This document shows positions 44,101 through 56,335 of a stretch of 64,000 nt of DNA, in pieces. The DNA is from Selaginella moellendorffii (taxonomy: Eukaryota; Streptophyta; Lycopodiopsida; Selaginellales; Selaginellaceae): assembly GCF_000143415.4 (NCBI RefSeq), contig NW_003314344.1, positions 194,336-258,335 on the forward strand. Reading direction: 5' to 3'. Both the position numbers and the translations under genes were made by a program. Below the pieces are notes generated by a model. It was not told where the DNA came from. It searched no databases and worked only from the letters and a program-made list of their open reading frames with translations. Within the stretch, counting starts at the first letter, position 1; each line of letters opens with the position of its first letter.

Positions 44101-45226
44101 TTGGCAACTCTGTTAAGGTGCCAAGGTGAGATCACTAGGTGATCTTATGGCCAGATAAGGACAAGGTCCTTCGTTGGCTAAGGAATGAAGTTCCTGGTTC
44201 AAAATGTTGAAATTGAATTGTTTAAGGTGGTGTGGCTTGGTCGTGATGACCAAGTGGGAAGAGCACCTAAGGGAAATAAACTATGTCCATGTGATGGCAT
44301 AGTGAGTCCGAGGAAAGTAGCCTCTATAAAAGACCCATGGGAGGGTCATGAAGTTGGGCCGTGGATAGAGCCCATAGCAGAAGATGCTAAACAGATGTAC
44401 TAGGGGTGAACATCCTCCGGACTTGGCAAAGAAGAGTCTTTGCTATGGAACCGAAACAATACCTCAAGGAGGGAGGTAGAGATTCGATGTTGCTTGGTGC
44501 AACAATCAACAAATAGGAGCAAAAGATGAGTGGCCAAGATAGGGCCGTGGAATCCCTTGGAAGGAATCCAAGTGACAAAGTTAGGCGAGGAACACTAATG
44601 TGTTGGACGCTAACAAGTTGCGGGAAAGGAAGTGTGTTTCCAAGGAGGGATTCCGAAATGCTCCAATTTGGCGAAAGTGGAAGCTCCAAGGGAGGGAGCG
44701 GTAAGGTAGCCAAATGATAGGGCCATGAACAGCCCTAGCACAAAGTATGCTAACTGGAACTTTGACACGAAATAGAAGAGAGGATAATGGTGCCCTCGAG
44801 TAGAGAACTTCCTAGGATGGGAAGTGGAGTTGCACAAAAGGTGCAAGGCAAGGTGTCGGAGACACCTAGGAAATTGACTCCAAGAAGTCAAAATTCAAAG
44901 TTCCAAAGTGCAAAGGTTATATCGATGAAAATTGAAATTACTCGAGAAGGAGTAGTGGGATTGACTTAGAGAAGGGTCTCTAAGAGGTTTAGCGAGAACT
45001 AAACCAATAAAAGGAGAGAACCATTACATGTGGTCCAATCAGTCTCTAAGTTGGAGAGACTACGCTCCTTAAAGGATGGACAAGGCATGGTGAGCCTTTG
45101 GTGTCAAACCATAGACAAAGATTGGCTAGGTGCCAAGGATGGAAATGGTAACACGTGTGGGTGTTACTTTATGAAAGGGTTTACTGTTCGATGAGGACAT
45201 CGAACTTCGTCTATGGGTGGTGGAGT
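41173..45226 (+). other. Interior 2 of the tandem element: non-coding, hairpin-dense
   Basis: 4054 bp, nearly identical to interior 1. The primer site is at 41176-41187. Differences noticed against interior 1 include CCC to CCT (about 41740), CAGAAGG to CAAAAGG (about 42627), GTCAGAGG to GTCGGAGG (about 43450), GAGAGGAC to GAGAGAAC (about 43583), CTGTAGCG to CTATAGCG (about 43627), CCCCCGG to CCCCTGG (about 44053) and TGAGATT to TGAAATT (about 44936). The hairpins are conserved. Confidence 0.85.
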
Positions 45227-47016
45227 TGTGAGACACAAAAATCCCTAGGCCCCAAAGTGGAGCCGGAAGGGCGCCACATGGTAGTGGCCGAAGCGAGAGC
45301 CAAACGAGCGTAACACGTTTGGACCAAAAGCTCCGACTTGAAAAGTCAAGAGAGGGAGTGGAACTCCCAACGAAGCGCTCGAGGAACGAGCACGAAGCGA
45401 GCAAAAGGCGAGGCTCCAAAAAGGGACCCAAAAGGACCAACATATGACGTGGGAGTGTCCGAGATGGACTCGAGTTGGAGTCCGAAGTGGAGTCCGAGAT
45501 GGACCCGAGTTGGAGTCCGAAGTGGAGTCCGAGATGGACCCGAGATGGAGTCCGAGATGGAGTCCGAAGTGGAGTCCGAGGTGGACCCGAGATGGAACTG
45601 AGTTGGAGTCCAAAGTGGAGTCCGAGATGGACCCGAGATGGAGTCCGAGATGGAGTCCGAGATGGAGTCCGAGGTGGACCCGAGATGGACCCGAAATGGA
45701 GTCCGAGATGGACCCGAGATGGAGTCCGAGGTGGACCCGAGATGGACCCGAAATGGAGTCCGAGATGGAGTCCGAGATGGACCCGAGATGGAGTCCGAGA
45801 TGGACCCGAGATGGAGTCCGAGATGGAGTCCGAGATGGAGTCCGAAGCCGAGACCGAGACCGGGACCGAGACCAGGACCAAGACCGAGACCGAGATCGGG
45901 ACCGAGACCGAGACCGAGGCCGAGGCCGAGACCGAGCCCGAGCCCGAGTCCGAGTCCGAATCTGAGCCCGAGTCTGAGTCCGAGTCCGAGTCCGAGTCCG
46001 AGTCCGAGTCCGGAGCCTGAGAGGGTGAAAGCCCAAAGCGTTCGTCTCCCAGACCCTGGGGGGTTTGGTGAGCTCCAAAAGTATAGTAGGGGGAGGACTG
46101 CAGTGGAGCCAGTTTGGCCAGGAAAGGCCAGTTTGGCCCAGGAAGGCCAGACCCAGTGTTGGGTGATGAACTGACCACTGGGAAGTCCAAGACTAGAGTG
46201 AATACGGACCGACAAGCGGGGTAGCTGGGTGAAGTGTTCAAGAGCCGGCTCTAGTTCCCCCGGGAGATCGACTGGCCGATGCTCCCAGTCCAAGTGTGGG
46301 TGGCACTACCTACTTGGATACCAAGCGTGGCTCAATGGAACCTCGCTCTAAGCCCATGGCTAGAGCACCTAAAGGCGATAGGTGGGGAGAGTACCCAGGT
46401 GGCTTGCGTAAGGCCACGGTGTTCCGAAATATTGTCCCAAAGGCCCAGACTGTGGAAAGGAAGAGGAGCAGTCCTCTGGGGTAGTGACCAAAGACACAGT
46501 CATGTGGTGAGGAAGTCCCAGAGGACCGTGGGACTTAGTGGTCGGGCCTGTGGGCCTCGATCCAGTGGCAGTGTTGGCAAACACGACCAGGGGCAGAAAG
46601 GGACTTGGTAGGAACTGACAAAGGGACTTTGGGGAAGGCAATTCCCCAGGTCTGTGGGCATCCTAAGGATGCTAAGGAGTGGATCTAGGATGACCACTCG
46701 TGGACACATGGCCCAGTCTTGGAGAGACGAGGTGGTGATGCAAGTGGTGTTGAACCACTAGTGCAGCAAAGGTGAATGGGCATGGCCTTAGCGTAACGGG
46801 CCGAGATGTCAGTGGTACCTTTGGGTGTCGGTCTCAGGACCGGACACGTGGAGCACTTGGACCAGGTGCAAGTGTGGAGTGGCATGGATGCCATTCTTGG
46901 GGCTAGCAAGTCCCAAGTCCTGAATTGGACTGATGGAGGTTGTGAATGAGACTCCTCCAAGTGGTCGGAGGTGTGGTTAAGTGACTAAAGTAGAATGGAA
47001 AATTTAGTCGCTTACA
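45227..47016 (+). repeat. LTR 3 of the tandem element
   Basis: 1790 bp, ending GTCGCTTACA and followed directly by the right TTAAC. Private differences from LTRs 1 and 2 are CACGACCAGG (about 46583) and GTAACGGGCC (about 46793). Confidence 0.92.
45457..46011. repeat. 12 bp minisatellite in LTR 3
   Basis: Same units as in LTRs 1 and 2; the shortest of the three arrays. Confidence 0.93.
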
Positions 47017-47739
47017 TTAACGTACTAGACATTTCAAAAAGACTAAGTTGTGGTGGCTGTGATTATTGCTCAGTTCCTGCATCATGCATCAAAAGTTAGC
47101 TGTGATCTTAGTATACTTGGCAATTTCTATACTTATCAAATCCAGACTGTTGAAAATTATAAATTCCACCTATTACATAGAGCCAGATCAAAGTAATATC
47201 AAGTTGCATTCCTCCATCTTAAATGCAAAGAGGCAGAGAATTGCTTCTAGGTCCATCTTTGGCCTAGCTACTACTGCTCACTCCATAGCCCCCAAGGGGC
47301 TCGAGAAATTCTTAGCTATGAAATTGGAAACCATTACATTGCAATGGGACTTGTACTTTGGAAGCAATAGGGTGAGAAATGTACCTTTACCATTAGCACT
47401 CATGAAAATATATTGCCATAAATCACACATCACCCAATGCCCTTCTTCTAGATAGCCTAACCAGCTATAGTGTCCACCTCTCATGAGGCATGACTTGCTC
47501 AGCCAACCTATCCATCCAATAGAATTTTTCCAAGTTATGAAAAACTTGTCAGGTGAGGAAGAGTCCAACTATCATAGAATCTGGTAAAGAAATGATAGTG
47601 CTTGATCTACATGGGCAATGAAAACTTATTGATCACCACAACCACTATCTAAATCTTCTTTGAAAGGCTATATTTCATTTTCTTCTCAATGCTTATTTTC
47701 TTTGGTTTTAAGCCAAATTTCTTATGGTAAAATCACAAT

Positions 47740-48245
47740 AGTCTAGTGCATTCTAGCATCATATCAAACCAATGTAGCCCATCTTCTTGTTACATTTAAA
47801 GAATGTAGCATCTTGAGAGGTTTGCAAAAGGGGAAGAAGTTTCATGCTAAGGCAAATCACATGGGAACAAAATTAATGTTTTGTAGCAAATAGCTTCATT
47901 AACATGTACTCCAAGTGTGAAGACATAGTGGAAGCTCACAAGATCCTCAATGCTGTGGTATGTCCTACGCTTGTCTCTTGGAACACTTTGATGCTAGGAT
48001 ATGCAAAGTACAGGCAAGAAGATTTAGCTTGGCAAGCAAGGAGCTCAATAGAAAACTCACAAAAGTTTCAGCTCTAAAGAATACAATGACACTCAAGCCA
48101 AGTATGGCTTCAAGGAACATTTTGATATGTATTGCAAGTATGGGAGCATGTTGGATGCTTACAAAGCTCTAGACAGGATGAGATATTATAGTATTGTCTT
48201 GTGGATTGCTTTGATAGGATACTCGATAGAACTTGAGCTTGTTCT
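47740..48245 (+). pseudogene. PPR (PLS-class) pseudogene fragment
   Basis: Reading across frames gives GLQKGKKFHAKANHMGTKL, then SFINMYSKCEDIVEAHKIL, PTLVSWNTLMLGYAK and, further on, DMYCKYGSMLDAYKALDRM followed by VLWIALIGYS. This is the alternating PPR pattern of plant organellar RNA-editing factors (GKxxHA, LVDMYxKCG, VSWNxLIxGY). Stops and frameshifts separate the blocks, so it is non-functional. The flanks show nothing else. It may belong with the relic at 27.6 kb. Confidence 0.75.
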
Positions 48246-48429
48246 TTCTCATGGAAGAATAGAGACTAGAATTGAACTCTTAAATGTTTCTAGCCATGTT
48301 GAAGGTTGGTTTTAGCTCCAACCTTAATAGCATCCACAAACCCAGATAAACACATGTCAAATACTTGTATTACCTTGCTTGAGCTAATGAGTATTGAAGT
48401 TGTGTTGCTCTCAAGACTGCCAATTATTT

Positions 48430-48431
48430 TA

Positions 48432-48496
<65 letters not shown>
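48430..48496. repeat. (TA)n microsatellite
   Basis: TA run of about 60 bp between the PPR pseudogene and the old gypsy copy. Confidence 0.93.
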
Positions 48497-48500
<4 letters not shown>

Positions 48501-48577
48501 AAGTTCATGAACTATCAAATCCCAAGTCCATGTAGGCTCACTTTATATGATCATGAGAAAAAATTTCTTAATGTTAA

Positions 48578-48753
48578 TGTGAGTGCATGGAATATGGAAA
48601 AGGAATACAGAAAATGTGCATATCAATTAGCCCAAAAAACCTAGTTTATATACAGAAGCAAGTGGTTTGGATTGAAACTAATCTGACAATTATCAAAATC
48701 TCATTACATTAATATTAGTATACAACATCGTAGTCGTACACTTGGACCTCACA
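48578..48753 (-). repeat. 3' LTR of the old gypsy element
   Basis: 176 bp, TGTGAGTGCATGG...CCTCACA on the plus strand. Homologous to the LTRs at 28178 and 33014, reversed. Confidence 0.9.
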
Positions 48754-51700
48754 TCATCCCCTCTCTCTGAATAATGGAAGACCATCAAGGTTCTCTTGTA
48801 GATGGGCTGGGATTTAGAGGAATGTCAGGAGGAGGCATTAGTGGTTTTGTAGGTGGTATCAATTATTCCTGATCCCTTTGTATGAAGCATTTCAACTGTT
48901 GCACAATTTTTTAAGGATTGGTCTGTTAGACATCATGCCGAACCTCATAAACTTGTGGTCCAACTTGCCACAACACTTGATACGGTCCTTTCCACTGAGT
49001 AAAGAGCCCCTTCAATAAACCACATATCGTAAGATGGGGAAAACGGACTAACACTAAGTCATCCACTTTGTACTCTACAAGTGGACAATGATGGGAGTTG
49101 TACCACTTTTGTTGTCCCACCTGTATGCAGCCTAAGTGTTTGGCAAACTTTACTCAAACAAGTGGAAGAACGCTTGTCAAATACTGATCCCACGACCTAG
49201 CATCGGCAGCTCATGGCAATTGTAAAAGTAAACCCAGCTCCCTTGGATTATAATATTAGATCATGACCATATAGAAGTTTATATGGAGAAGCACCAACAA
49301 AACTTTGCACCCCTATGACATATGCATACTAAAGAGATGGCAAATAACCATCTCAATCTGAATGCTGAAAGTTCACGTATTTCGTGATCATTCTTTTGAA
49401 TGTTTGAATGAGTTGTTGCACCAAACCGTCTAACTGTTAGCACTCATGAAAGTGTGGTGTACCCCCAACTAAGACATCAAAACATAAAATGCCTCAACCA
49501 TAAATGTGGGACTATTATTGGAAAGAATCTGCTACGGATAAGAATGCTAAAACACCACGCAATTGAGGAGGAGGAGAAAGTATCCAATAGTAGTTGCAAA
49601 GGCGCTAGCAAAAGCATCAACTTCCACCCAATGAGTCAAATAGTCAAAAGCAATAATAATATATCCATTACTAACAATCGATTGTGGAAAAGGTCCTTTA
49701 AGATTAAATGCCACTAACTCAAACGGATGGGAAATTGCAATTGATTCCAACCGTCCTTCTGCGGCATGAGGAGGAGTATTACGAGCTTGGCACTAAACGC
49801 AGTTACATACATACTAGATACCATTAGGTAACATCTCTGGCCAATAGAAAGACTTATGCAGCTTCTTAGTCACACGATAATGTCCCATATGCCTACCTAG
49901 AATAGGAGAATCATAGTAGGCATGGAGAAACCGTGGAATAAAGACGAAAGGCAGCATCAGCCATAAAGGATCATCAGGATCCATCCCCATAAAATAAAGA
50001 AGGCTATCTTGAAGGCAATATTGAAAATGTAAATGCCAAAATGGCAAGTCATCAGTAAATGATGCAGGATTCTCAAACCCATCTAGAAGCTTTCGAATCC
50101 ACGGTTCAATCTTCTGAGCTTCGCAAACCTCATCAAAAGAAAGTAGATCTTACTCTACACTTTGTGGACATTGAACTTCAAGTACAGCAACTGCTGACAA
50201 TACAGAATCCTTGTTTAGAAAATCTATAGATGCTGAAATAACAGGCTCGCTAAAAACATAAGAAGAGAGTGGAGAAGGAAAAGGAGCTCAAAAAAGGGCA
50301 TTAGCATCAGCCATAAAATTCCCTGGATAATGAACAACATCAAAATTATATATTTGAAGCTTCAAAGCCCAGTACGACTAACCAGGTTTTTTCGCTTTAA
50401 TAATGAAGTAACAGCAACATGATCACCTTCAAGTAACGTTCAAGAACCATGTAGATATACATGAAGTTTCTCGAAACCCTAGACTACTGCTAAACACTCA
50501 TCTTTGTTGTACAGTAATTCACCCTACTAGTTGTAATATACAACTTATATACGCAATGGGATGGCACTAACTAAGCACACCTGAGCTCTCTTGTATCAAC
50601 CTGAGCTCTCTTGTATCAACACACTTCCAAGACCAATATCAGAAGCATCCAAGCATAAAAAAAAGGCCAAGTATAGTTAGAATATGCCAAAACCGGAGGA
50701 GTCATCAATAGCACTTTGAGATCCACAAACGCCCGTTCACAATCCGGAGACCAAATGAAAGATGACATTGATAACTTTAGCAATGCTTACAATGGTGCAG
50801 TGTGATAAAAAAGATGATCCACAAAACGACCAAAATACTACACCTTGCCTAAGAAGCGCTACGCATCATTCACACACTTCAGAGTAGGGAACTTTAGAAC
50901 AGCTACAAATTTGTCAAGATCAACTTGCAAACCCTTACGAAAAATATAATACCTAAGATAAGTTGTGTCTATAGACCCAAATATGCACTTCAACCACTTC
51001 AACTTTAAACCAATGTCCCGTAGCCAACCCACCACTTTACAAACATCACGAATGTGTTCCTCCTATGTCCCCTCTGAGTGGATCAAAACATCATCAATAA
51101 AGTCAACAATCACTTTTAGCATATTGCAAATAACTTTGTCTATTATCCACTGGAAAGTTGCTAGAGTATTATTCAAACCAAAAGGCATCACCAAGAATTT
51201 GTACAAATCAAACAGTGTATAAAAAGTAGTTTTAGAAATGTCTTCTTTGGGATACTTGCTAGTACCTAGAAACAAAATTTAGCTTGGTGAACCAATGATT
51301 TCACCCTAGACGATCCAAAAGATTAGTAGTGTGAGGAAGAGGTTACACATCCGGCATCATCACTTCATTTAACGGATGATAGTCCATACAAAAATGAATA
51401 CTCCCATCAGGCTTCGTCACAAGATGAGGTTCACATACCCAAGGACTTCACGACTTCTGAATAACACCCTTCTCCCACATCTCTTTGACGTTTGCATGTA
51501 AAATCTTAATCTCTTTGGGTGACCAATGATGAATAGGAACCTTGATTAGATGAGCATCCCCAGTAGGAATAGAATGACATATGGCAATCTTGGCCCCAAA
51601 CGATAGGTCAAATTCAAAAAGATCGAAATACTCCTTCATAAGCTGATCAACCACTGTAACACAAAAACTGTTGGAAGGATTAGAAAAGGGAAGAGCGAAA

Positions 51701-53309
51701 GAATATGGAAACATAAGAAGAAGTAGTAGGGGGACAAAAGTAATAAAAGCAAAGGTATAAGTAAAGGGATGAAGAGGTATGGAAATGAAAGGAATGGATG
51801 AAATATAAAGAAGTATAAGATAATGGGGAGAAACTTCAAAGTCATACTTAGCGTGATTGTGCTGCAACCAATCCATACTAAGGATGAAGTTAAAAGTTTG
51901 ACTTGGCATCACCCACAATGACTGCAACCCAAGCTCGAGATCGCCCACATATACAACCAAGTCTGCCTCATCCCGTGTATATGCATGTGTATGGCTGTTG
52001 CCATAAAGAATGAAACTGGTTCTATCATACATCACAAGTGTAGACAACAACGTGGGGCAACAAGTCGAGCAATAGAAGATAAACTCAAACCTGTATCAAC
52101 CAACACGAAAGACTTCGTGTTATAAAAACGAGTTTGGAAAGTAAACACTGGATGAACTGGTGCCGAGTGAATCCCTTGATGATATTCTTGAAAAAAAGAT
52201 GGAGGGGTCACTAACTTATTCGCACAAGGTCCTTTCGTTACTCGTGCGACTCCTCATTTTCCAAATGCATCTCGGTATCTAGACCTTCCATTGCAATAGC
52301 ACTAACAGAACGTTGTTGACGTTAAAGTCTCCACCCAAGAAATGGAGGTTGCCAATCCAGAAAATGCTAACAACACTGATAAGTGTGACAAACTTCATCA
52401 TATGCCTAACAGCAAACATCATAGCCACAACTACATCCTTGTCCTTGTCCTTGAACTCAAGTAACAACAACATTAACCTCATTTAGAACAGGACCATCGC
52501 CCACAAAAAGTGGAGCGAATGGACATGTAGCGACATCTCATAATGTTGTGCCAAGTGAAAAGTATCGTCAAGGGTGGCTGGAGCAAGTGCATGCACAAGT
52601 CTAACAAGATTTTGACGAAGTGCTAGCCACAACATTCCTAGCTTGCTCTGCTTTGACATATTTGACTTCGCACAAAGCAAGGGGATTCGGAAATGAATGC
52701 CAAATTACATCACTAACTCAGATGGCCCTTGATGAAGATGATGCAATTGTTGGAAGGCATTATCATAATTGTTAGCATGTTCGAATGTATGTTTAAAAAT
52801 GTCTGGAAGAACACTCCAATCCCCACGAGTGGCTACACTCGAACCATTATACCACTATAATGTCGTCCCTTGGAAACATATAGGAAACTCATGCAAACAT
52901 CAAGCATCATCCCAAAAATGATATGTAGCAATCATTATGAAGTGATCAAATTAATGGTACACATCATCCCTAGGATTCCCACGAAAGAACTCTGGCCGAA
53001 TGTGAGGATTGGCACCAAGAGCAGGAGGAGTTGTACCACGTGCCGTGAATACTGCCATCAACTGAGTTTGGTTGTTCAATTGCAAGTGCATAGTATCAAG
53101 CAATTGTACCAACTGTTGCTCTAGAGTCAAAAGAGGAGATTGCTGATCTACCATGAAGATAAATGAAAAGGAAAGAGTAAAAGAAAAGAAATGACAAAAA
53201 GCTAGAAGGATAGGGAAATCTAAATAATGCAAAAAGTTATATTTAAACCAAAATCCCAAATTCAAGCATTCTTGAGGGACAATCAAAAAGTGCCCCTCAC
53301 TTCCACCAC

Positions 53310-53485
53310 TGTAAGTGCATGGAATATGGAAAGGGAATACAAAAAATATGCATATCAATTAGCCTTAAAACCTTAACTTATATACAAGAGTGAGTGGTTT
53401 AGATTAAAATCAATCTGATGGCTACTAAAATCCCACTACACTAATATCAATATATGGCATTGTAGCCGTACACTTGGACCTCACA
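53310..53485 (-). repeat. 5' LTR of the old gypsy element
   Basis: 176 bp, TGTAAGTGCATGG...CCTCACA on the plus strand. It is followed inward by a degenerate copy of the GGTGGAGGTGAGGGGCAC primer site (about 53290-53309). Confidence 0.9.
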
Positions 53486-54775
53486 GCAAGAAATTTAATT
53501 TATATTCAAATAAATCTAGATCAAATTAAATATTTTAAGGTTTTGATAAACCTAACAATTATAGCATGTAGTACAAATAAAAAACTAAGTATAAAGTGTA
53601 TACAATTGTTAAAATATAGTATAAAGTTAAATTTATCAAAAAAATAATGTTTTTCTATTAGATAATATTTTAGAAAGAACTATTAGAATAATAGTAGTTG
53701 AGATTGGTTTACTGCACAATTGCCTACCATGAATCTAGCAATAGCCTCATATTGTGCAATGAAACAAGTTTAACTCTTCAAATTTTAAACTTAAAAGTGG
53801 TCCAAACTCATCTTTCTTATACTCCTTTATCTACCAAATAATCATAGCTGCTTTTTTTCTTTGTGAGAGGAGGGGATGATATGAGATTTATATATAGTAC
53901 ATTTTATTTCTCTCCCTTTAAGCTAAAAATTGAAAAAAGAGTAATTGCTTAATAAAAGAGCCTTTAATGGTTATTTTATCCCTATTTATCCCTCAAGATT
54001 CCAACTAAAAAAATGGGTAATTGCTTGATAACAGAGCCTTTAATGACTATTTTTCCCCATTTATCCCTTAAATTTTCAAAAATTCACAATGATAGTATAT
54101 CTAAATCTCATTCTATGATCATATATATTACACTCACCCCCTTTTCAGAAATGTTAATGTTTTCATTAACTATTGACTAACAACCCAAGATTCCAATTGG
54201 AAAAAGGGTAATTGTTTAATAAGAGAGCATTTAATTGCTAATTTTTTCTCTATTATCCCCCGAGGTTCTAATGATTCGTGGTGACAATATATTTAAATCT
54301 CATCCCATGATCACATGTGTTTTTACACTTACCCCCTAATAGAGATGTTAATGTTTTTATTAACCAGTGATTAACAACTTTTATTGAGCCAAAAGGAATT
54401 AACACCTCCATTTCCATATAGAATTTATTAATCCTTCTATTGTGTAAACTAGTTATTCCATGTGAAACAATTAATCATCCATCTATATGATACATATATA
54501 CATATATATATACATATAAATATACTTTACTCAAAGGTATATTATATTTTAAGTAGCCACTAATCAATGGGAATCAAACCCATGTCATTTATTTCAATAC
54601 CACATTCAATACCATATATAACACATATTATCTCTTTCCCTTTAAGTCAACTAAAAAATGGGCAATTAAGCTCTTAGTTCCTTATTTATCTCCTAAGGTT
54701 CCAAAGATTCATAGTGATAATATATCTAAATCCCATCCCATAATCACATGCACTACAATCTAAATATATGATATA

Positions 54776-54830
<55 letters not shown>

Positions 54831-55690
54831 TTATAGTTTCAAGCTAATACGTATGTGTATATTTCAACTAGGGTGATTAATAATATAAATTGTTGCATGT
54901 TGCATTGCATCAATGCTTTATTTTAAATAATAATAGTATTATATATCTATTGTACATTAACCTGATAGAGAAATTAATTTTTTAATTATTAGATAATCTT
55001 AATCAAATTTGGCCTTTACTATTACTATTATCCATAATAATGACATTATCAGCACTTCTTTTTTTATGAAAGAAAATTGAATACTTGGTAGGTTTCTTGA
55101 TTATTTCTTATGATTCTCTTTGTATTCTGATCATGCTTGGATTGGAGAACCCATAACTAAGAAAGAAAAAGAAATTAAAAATAAACTATAAAGAGTTTTA
55201 CACTCAACATAAAGATGTCTTTAGTAGAAAACTTTAGAAGATTTTCGAAACGAGCTTCATGGCTACCAATTGGAATGATATAGATCTCAAAGCCCTCCCA
55301 CAGTGCTCTGTACAGCCAGAAATAGAGCAATGTGTTGCACAACCAGATGCCATGCAAGGCTCCTTTGAGATGGATGGCAACGAAGGCTGCCCTCTCAAGG
55401 GTGGGTCTTGGTGTTTGCTATCATTATATTGAGCACATTGCATGTCTAGAGAGCTGTGGAATTTTCCATGACTTATAACCTTTGTGTTGTCATCAAGAAC
55501 ATAGGGCACGACTACTTGGGGCTCCAAACTTAGAGATAATTTGGTGATTCTCCCCTAGAGAATTGGAGTTTGCAACATCATTTTATAAACTATAAATATG
55601 TATCATTTAATCGAAGTTCCATACTAGAATATACTTTGGAGTGTTTTAAGAAAATTTAATGAAACGTTAGATGATAGAATATGCTAGAAT
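53486..55690. other. AT-rich region with four direct copies of a dispersed repeat
   Basis: No gene. A repeat with the core GGGTAATTGYTTRATAA.AGAGC and TTTAATG..TATTT, followed by TTTATCCC and a later AATGATAGTATATCTAAATC, occurs at about 53940, 54015, 54205 and partly 54655. The reverse complement of the same unit is at about 25430-25525. A (TA)n run is at 54770-54826. A weak hydrophobic relic on the minus strand at about 55450-55175 is discussed under findings. Confidence 0.55.
54770..54826. repeat. (TA)n microsatellite
   Basis: TA run of about 50 bp. Confidence 0.93.
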
Positions 55691-55725
55691 ATCTAAGCAT
55701 ATTCTAGATACACTACATTCTCTTC

Positions 55726-56292
55726 TATGACACATAAATCCCGGCAGTGCGATCGTCTAAGCTTCCCAGCTTGTCCAAGTAGAACACTGGAAGATTGTGG
55801 AGCATGTCCACCTATGATGCGCACGCTCAAAGCAGTGAACGTAATTCTCTCGATCCACAAACGGTGGATCCACAACATCATCGCATCCCCATTTCTTTCT
55901 TCCAGCAAAACATTTGGATGTGGAGGCCCGATGCTCCTCACTGCTGCCACCAAAAGAATCCTCCCAATCCTCCCATTCCATCCCTGAGGGATGGATTGAG
56001 AACGAGAGGTTACAATCACGCACGAGCTCCGCCAGCTCGGACGTTACACTGGCGGGCCGCCGGCATCCGCTAGTACGCATCCTCGCCTCGAATCCTCCCA
56101 GCGATCTCGGGCTTGGACGTCACCAGCAGAATCTCGTGCGACGCTGAATCGCGGGATCTTGGTCGATGACGCTGGCCTGCTTGCCGCCGCGCACGCGTGA
56201 GATCGAAGCTTTGCCTTGTTGCTCGATCCTAAGAGGAAGCGCTGGATGGAGCGATGGCGGGGAATCGTTCGATTGGCGCGTCCAGCGCCCAA
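55726..56292 (-). pseudogene. Fic-domain pseudogene, twin of the intact gene at 15206-16258
   Basis: Strong nucleotide similarity to the intact Fic gene over its central and C-terminal parts (for example DPPFVDRENYVHCFERA). Large deletions have removed most of the N-terminal half. The catalytic motif is destroyed by two single-base deletions (at the Phe-Arg codons and at the Gly-Asn codons of HPFRDGNGR), so that it reads IHPSGMEWEDWED. The 3' end is also truncated. It lies head-to-head with the intact AQR gene, 44 bp from its start codon. Confidence 0.93.
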
Positions 56293-56335
56293 ATAGAATT
56301 AGGTCAGTTCTTTACTAGGGTTTGGGATTTTGGCG
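56293..56335. promoter_or_regulatory. Probable AQR core promoter/leader
   Basis: The short gap before the AQR start contains ACTAGGGTTTGGGATTT, a telo-box-like motif of the kind seen before the DCAF4-like and SEC61 genes. It formerly also served the divergent Fic gene. Confidence 0.35.

Larger units (their letters stand above)
33504..47016 (+). mobile_element. Tandem non-autonomous LTR retrotransposon (LARD-like): LTR-interior-LTR-interior-LTR
   Basis: 13,513 bp made of three LTRs (1802, 1813 and 1790 bp) and two 4054 bp interiors. Every LTR starts TGTGAGACACAAAAATC and ends GTCGCTTACA. TGGTATCGGAGC, a near match to the initiator Met tRNA primer site, follows LTRs 1 and 2 by 3 bp. A G-rich tract (ATGGGTGGTGGAGT) precedes LTRs 2 and 3. 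TTAAC lies at 33499-33503 and again at 47017-47021, so the whole array sits in one insertion site. The interior has no gag, pol or any ORF above 108 aa, so it depends on another element. The strand is set by the primer site. Confidence 0.93.
48578..53485 (-). mobile_element. Old, decayed Ty3/gypsy element, relative of the one at 28178
   Basis: Minus-strand element of 4.9 kb. 176 bp LTRs are at 53310-53485 (its 5') and 48578-48753 (its 3'). They are clearly diverged from each other and from the young copy. No target duplication is visible. Recognisable parts from its 5' end: gag start (about 53150-52950, LTLEQQLVQLLD), pre-protease/protease-RT (52050-51448), RT with FIDDVLIH and LVMPFGLNN (51275-51063), integrase zinc finger region (50047-49814), integrase core (49750-49547) and integrase C-terminus (49120-48926, GPYQVLWQVGPQVYEVRHDV). 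Stops and frameshifts are frequent. Most substitutions against the young copy are G-to-A or C-to-T. Confidence 0.92.

Noticed and set aside
33504-47016. Retrozyme hypothesis (hammerhead ribozymes in the LTRs)
   Set aside because: I looked for CTGATGA plus GAAA core elements in the right spacing and found none. The element is also far larger than known retrozymes.
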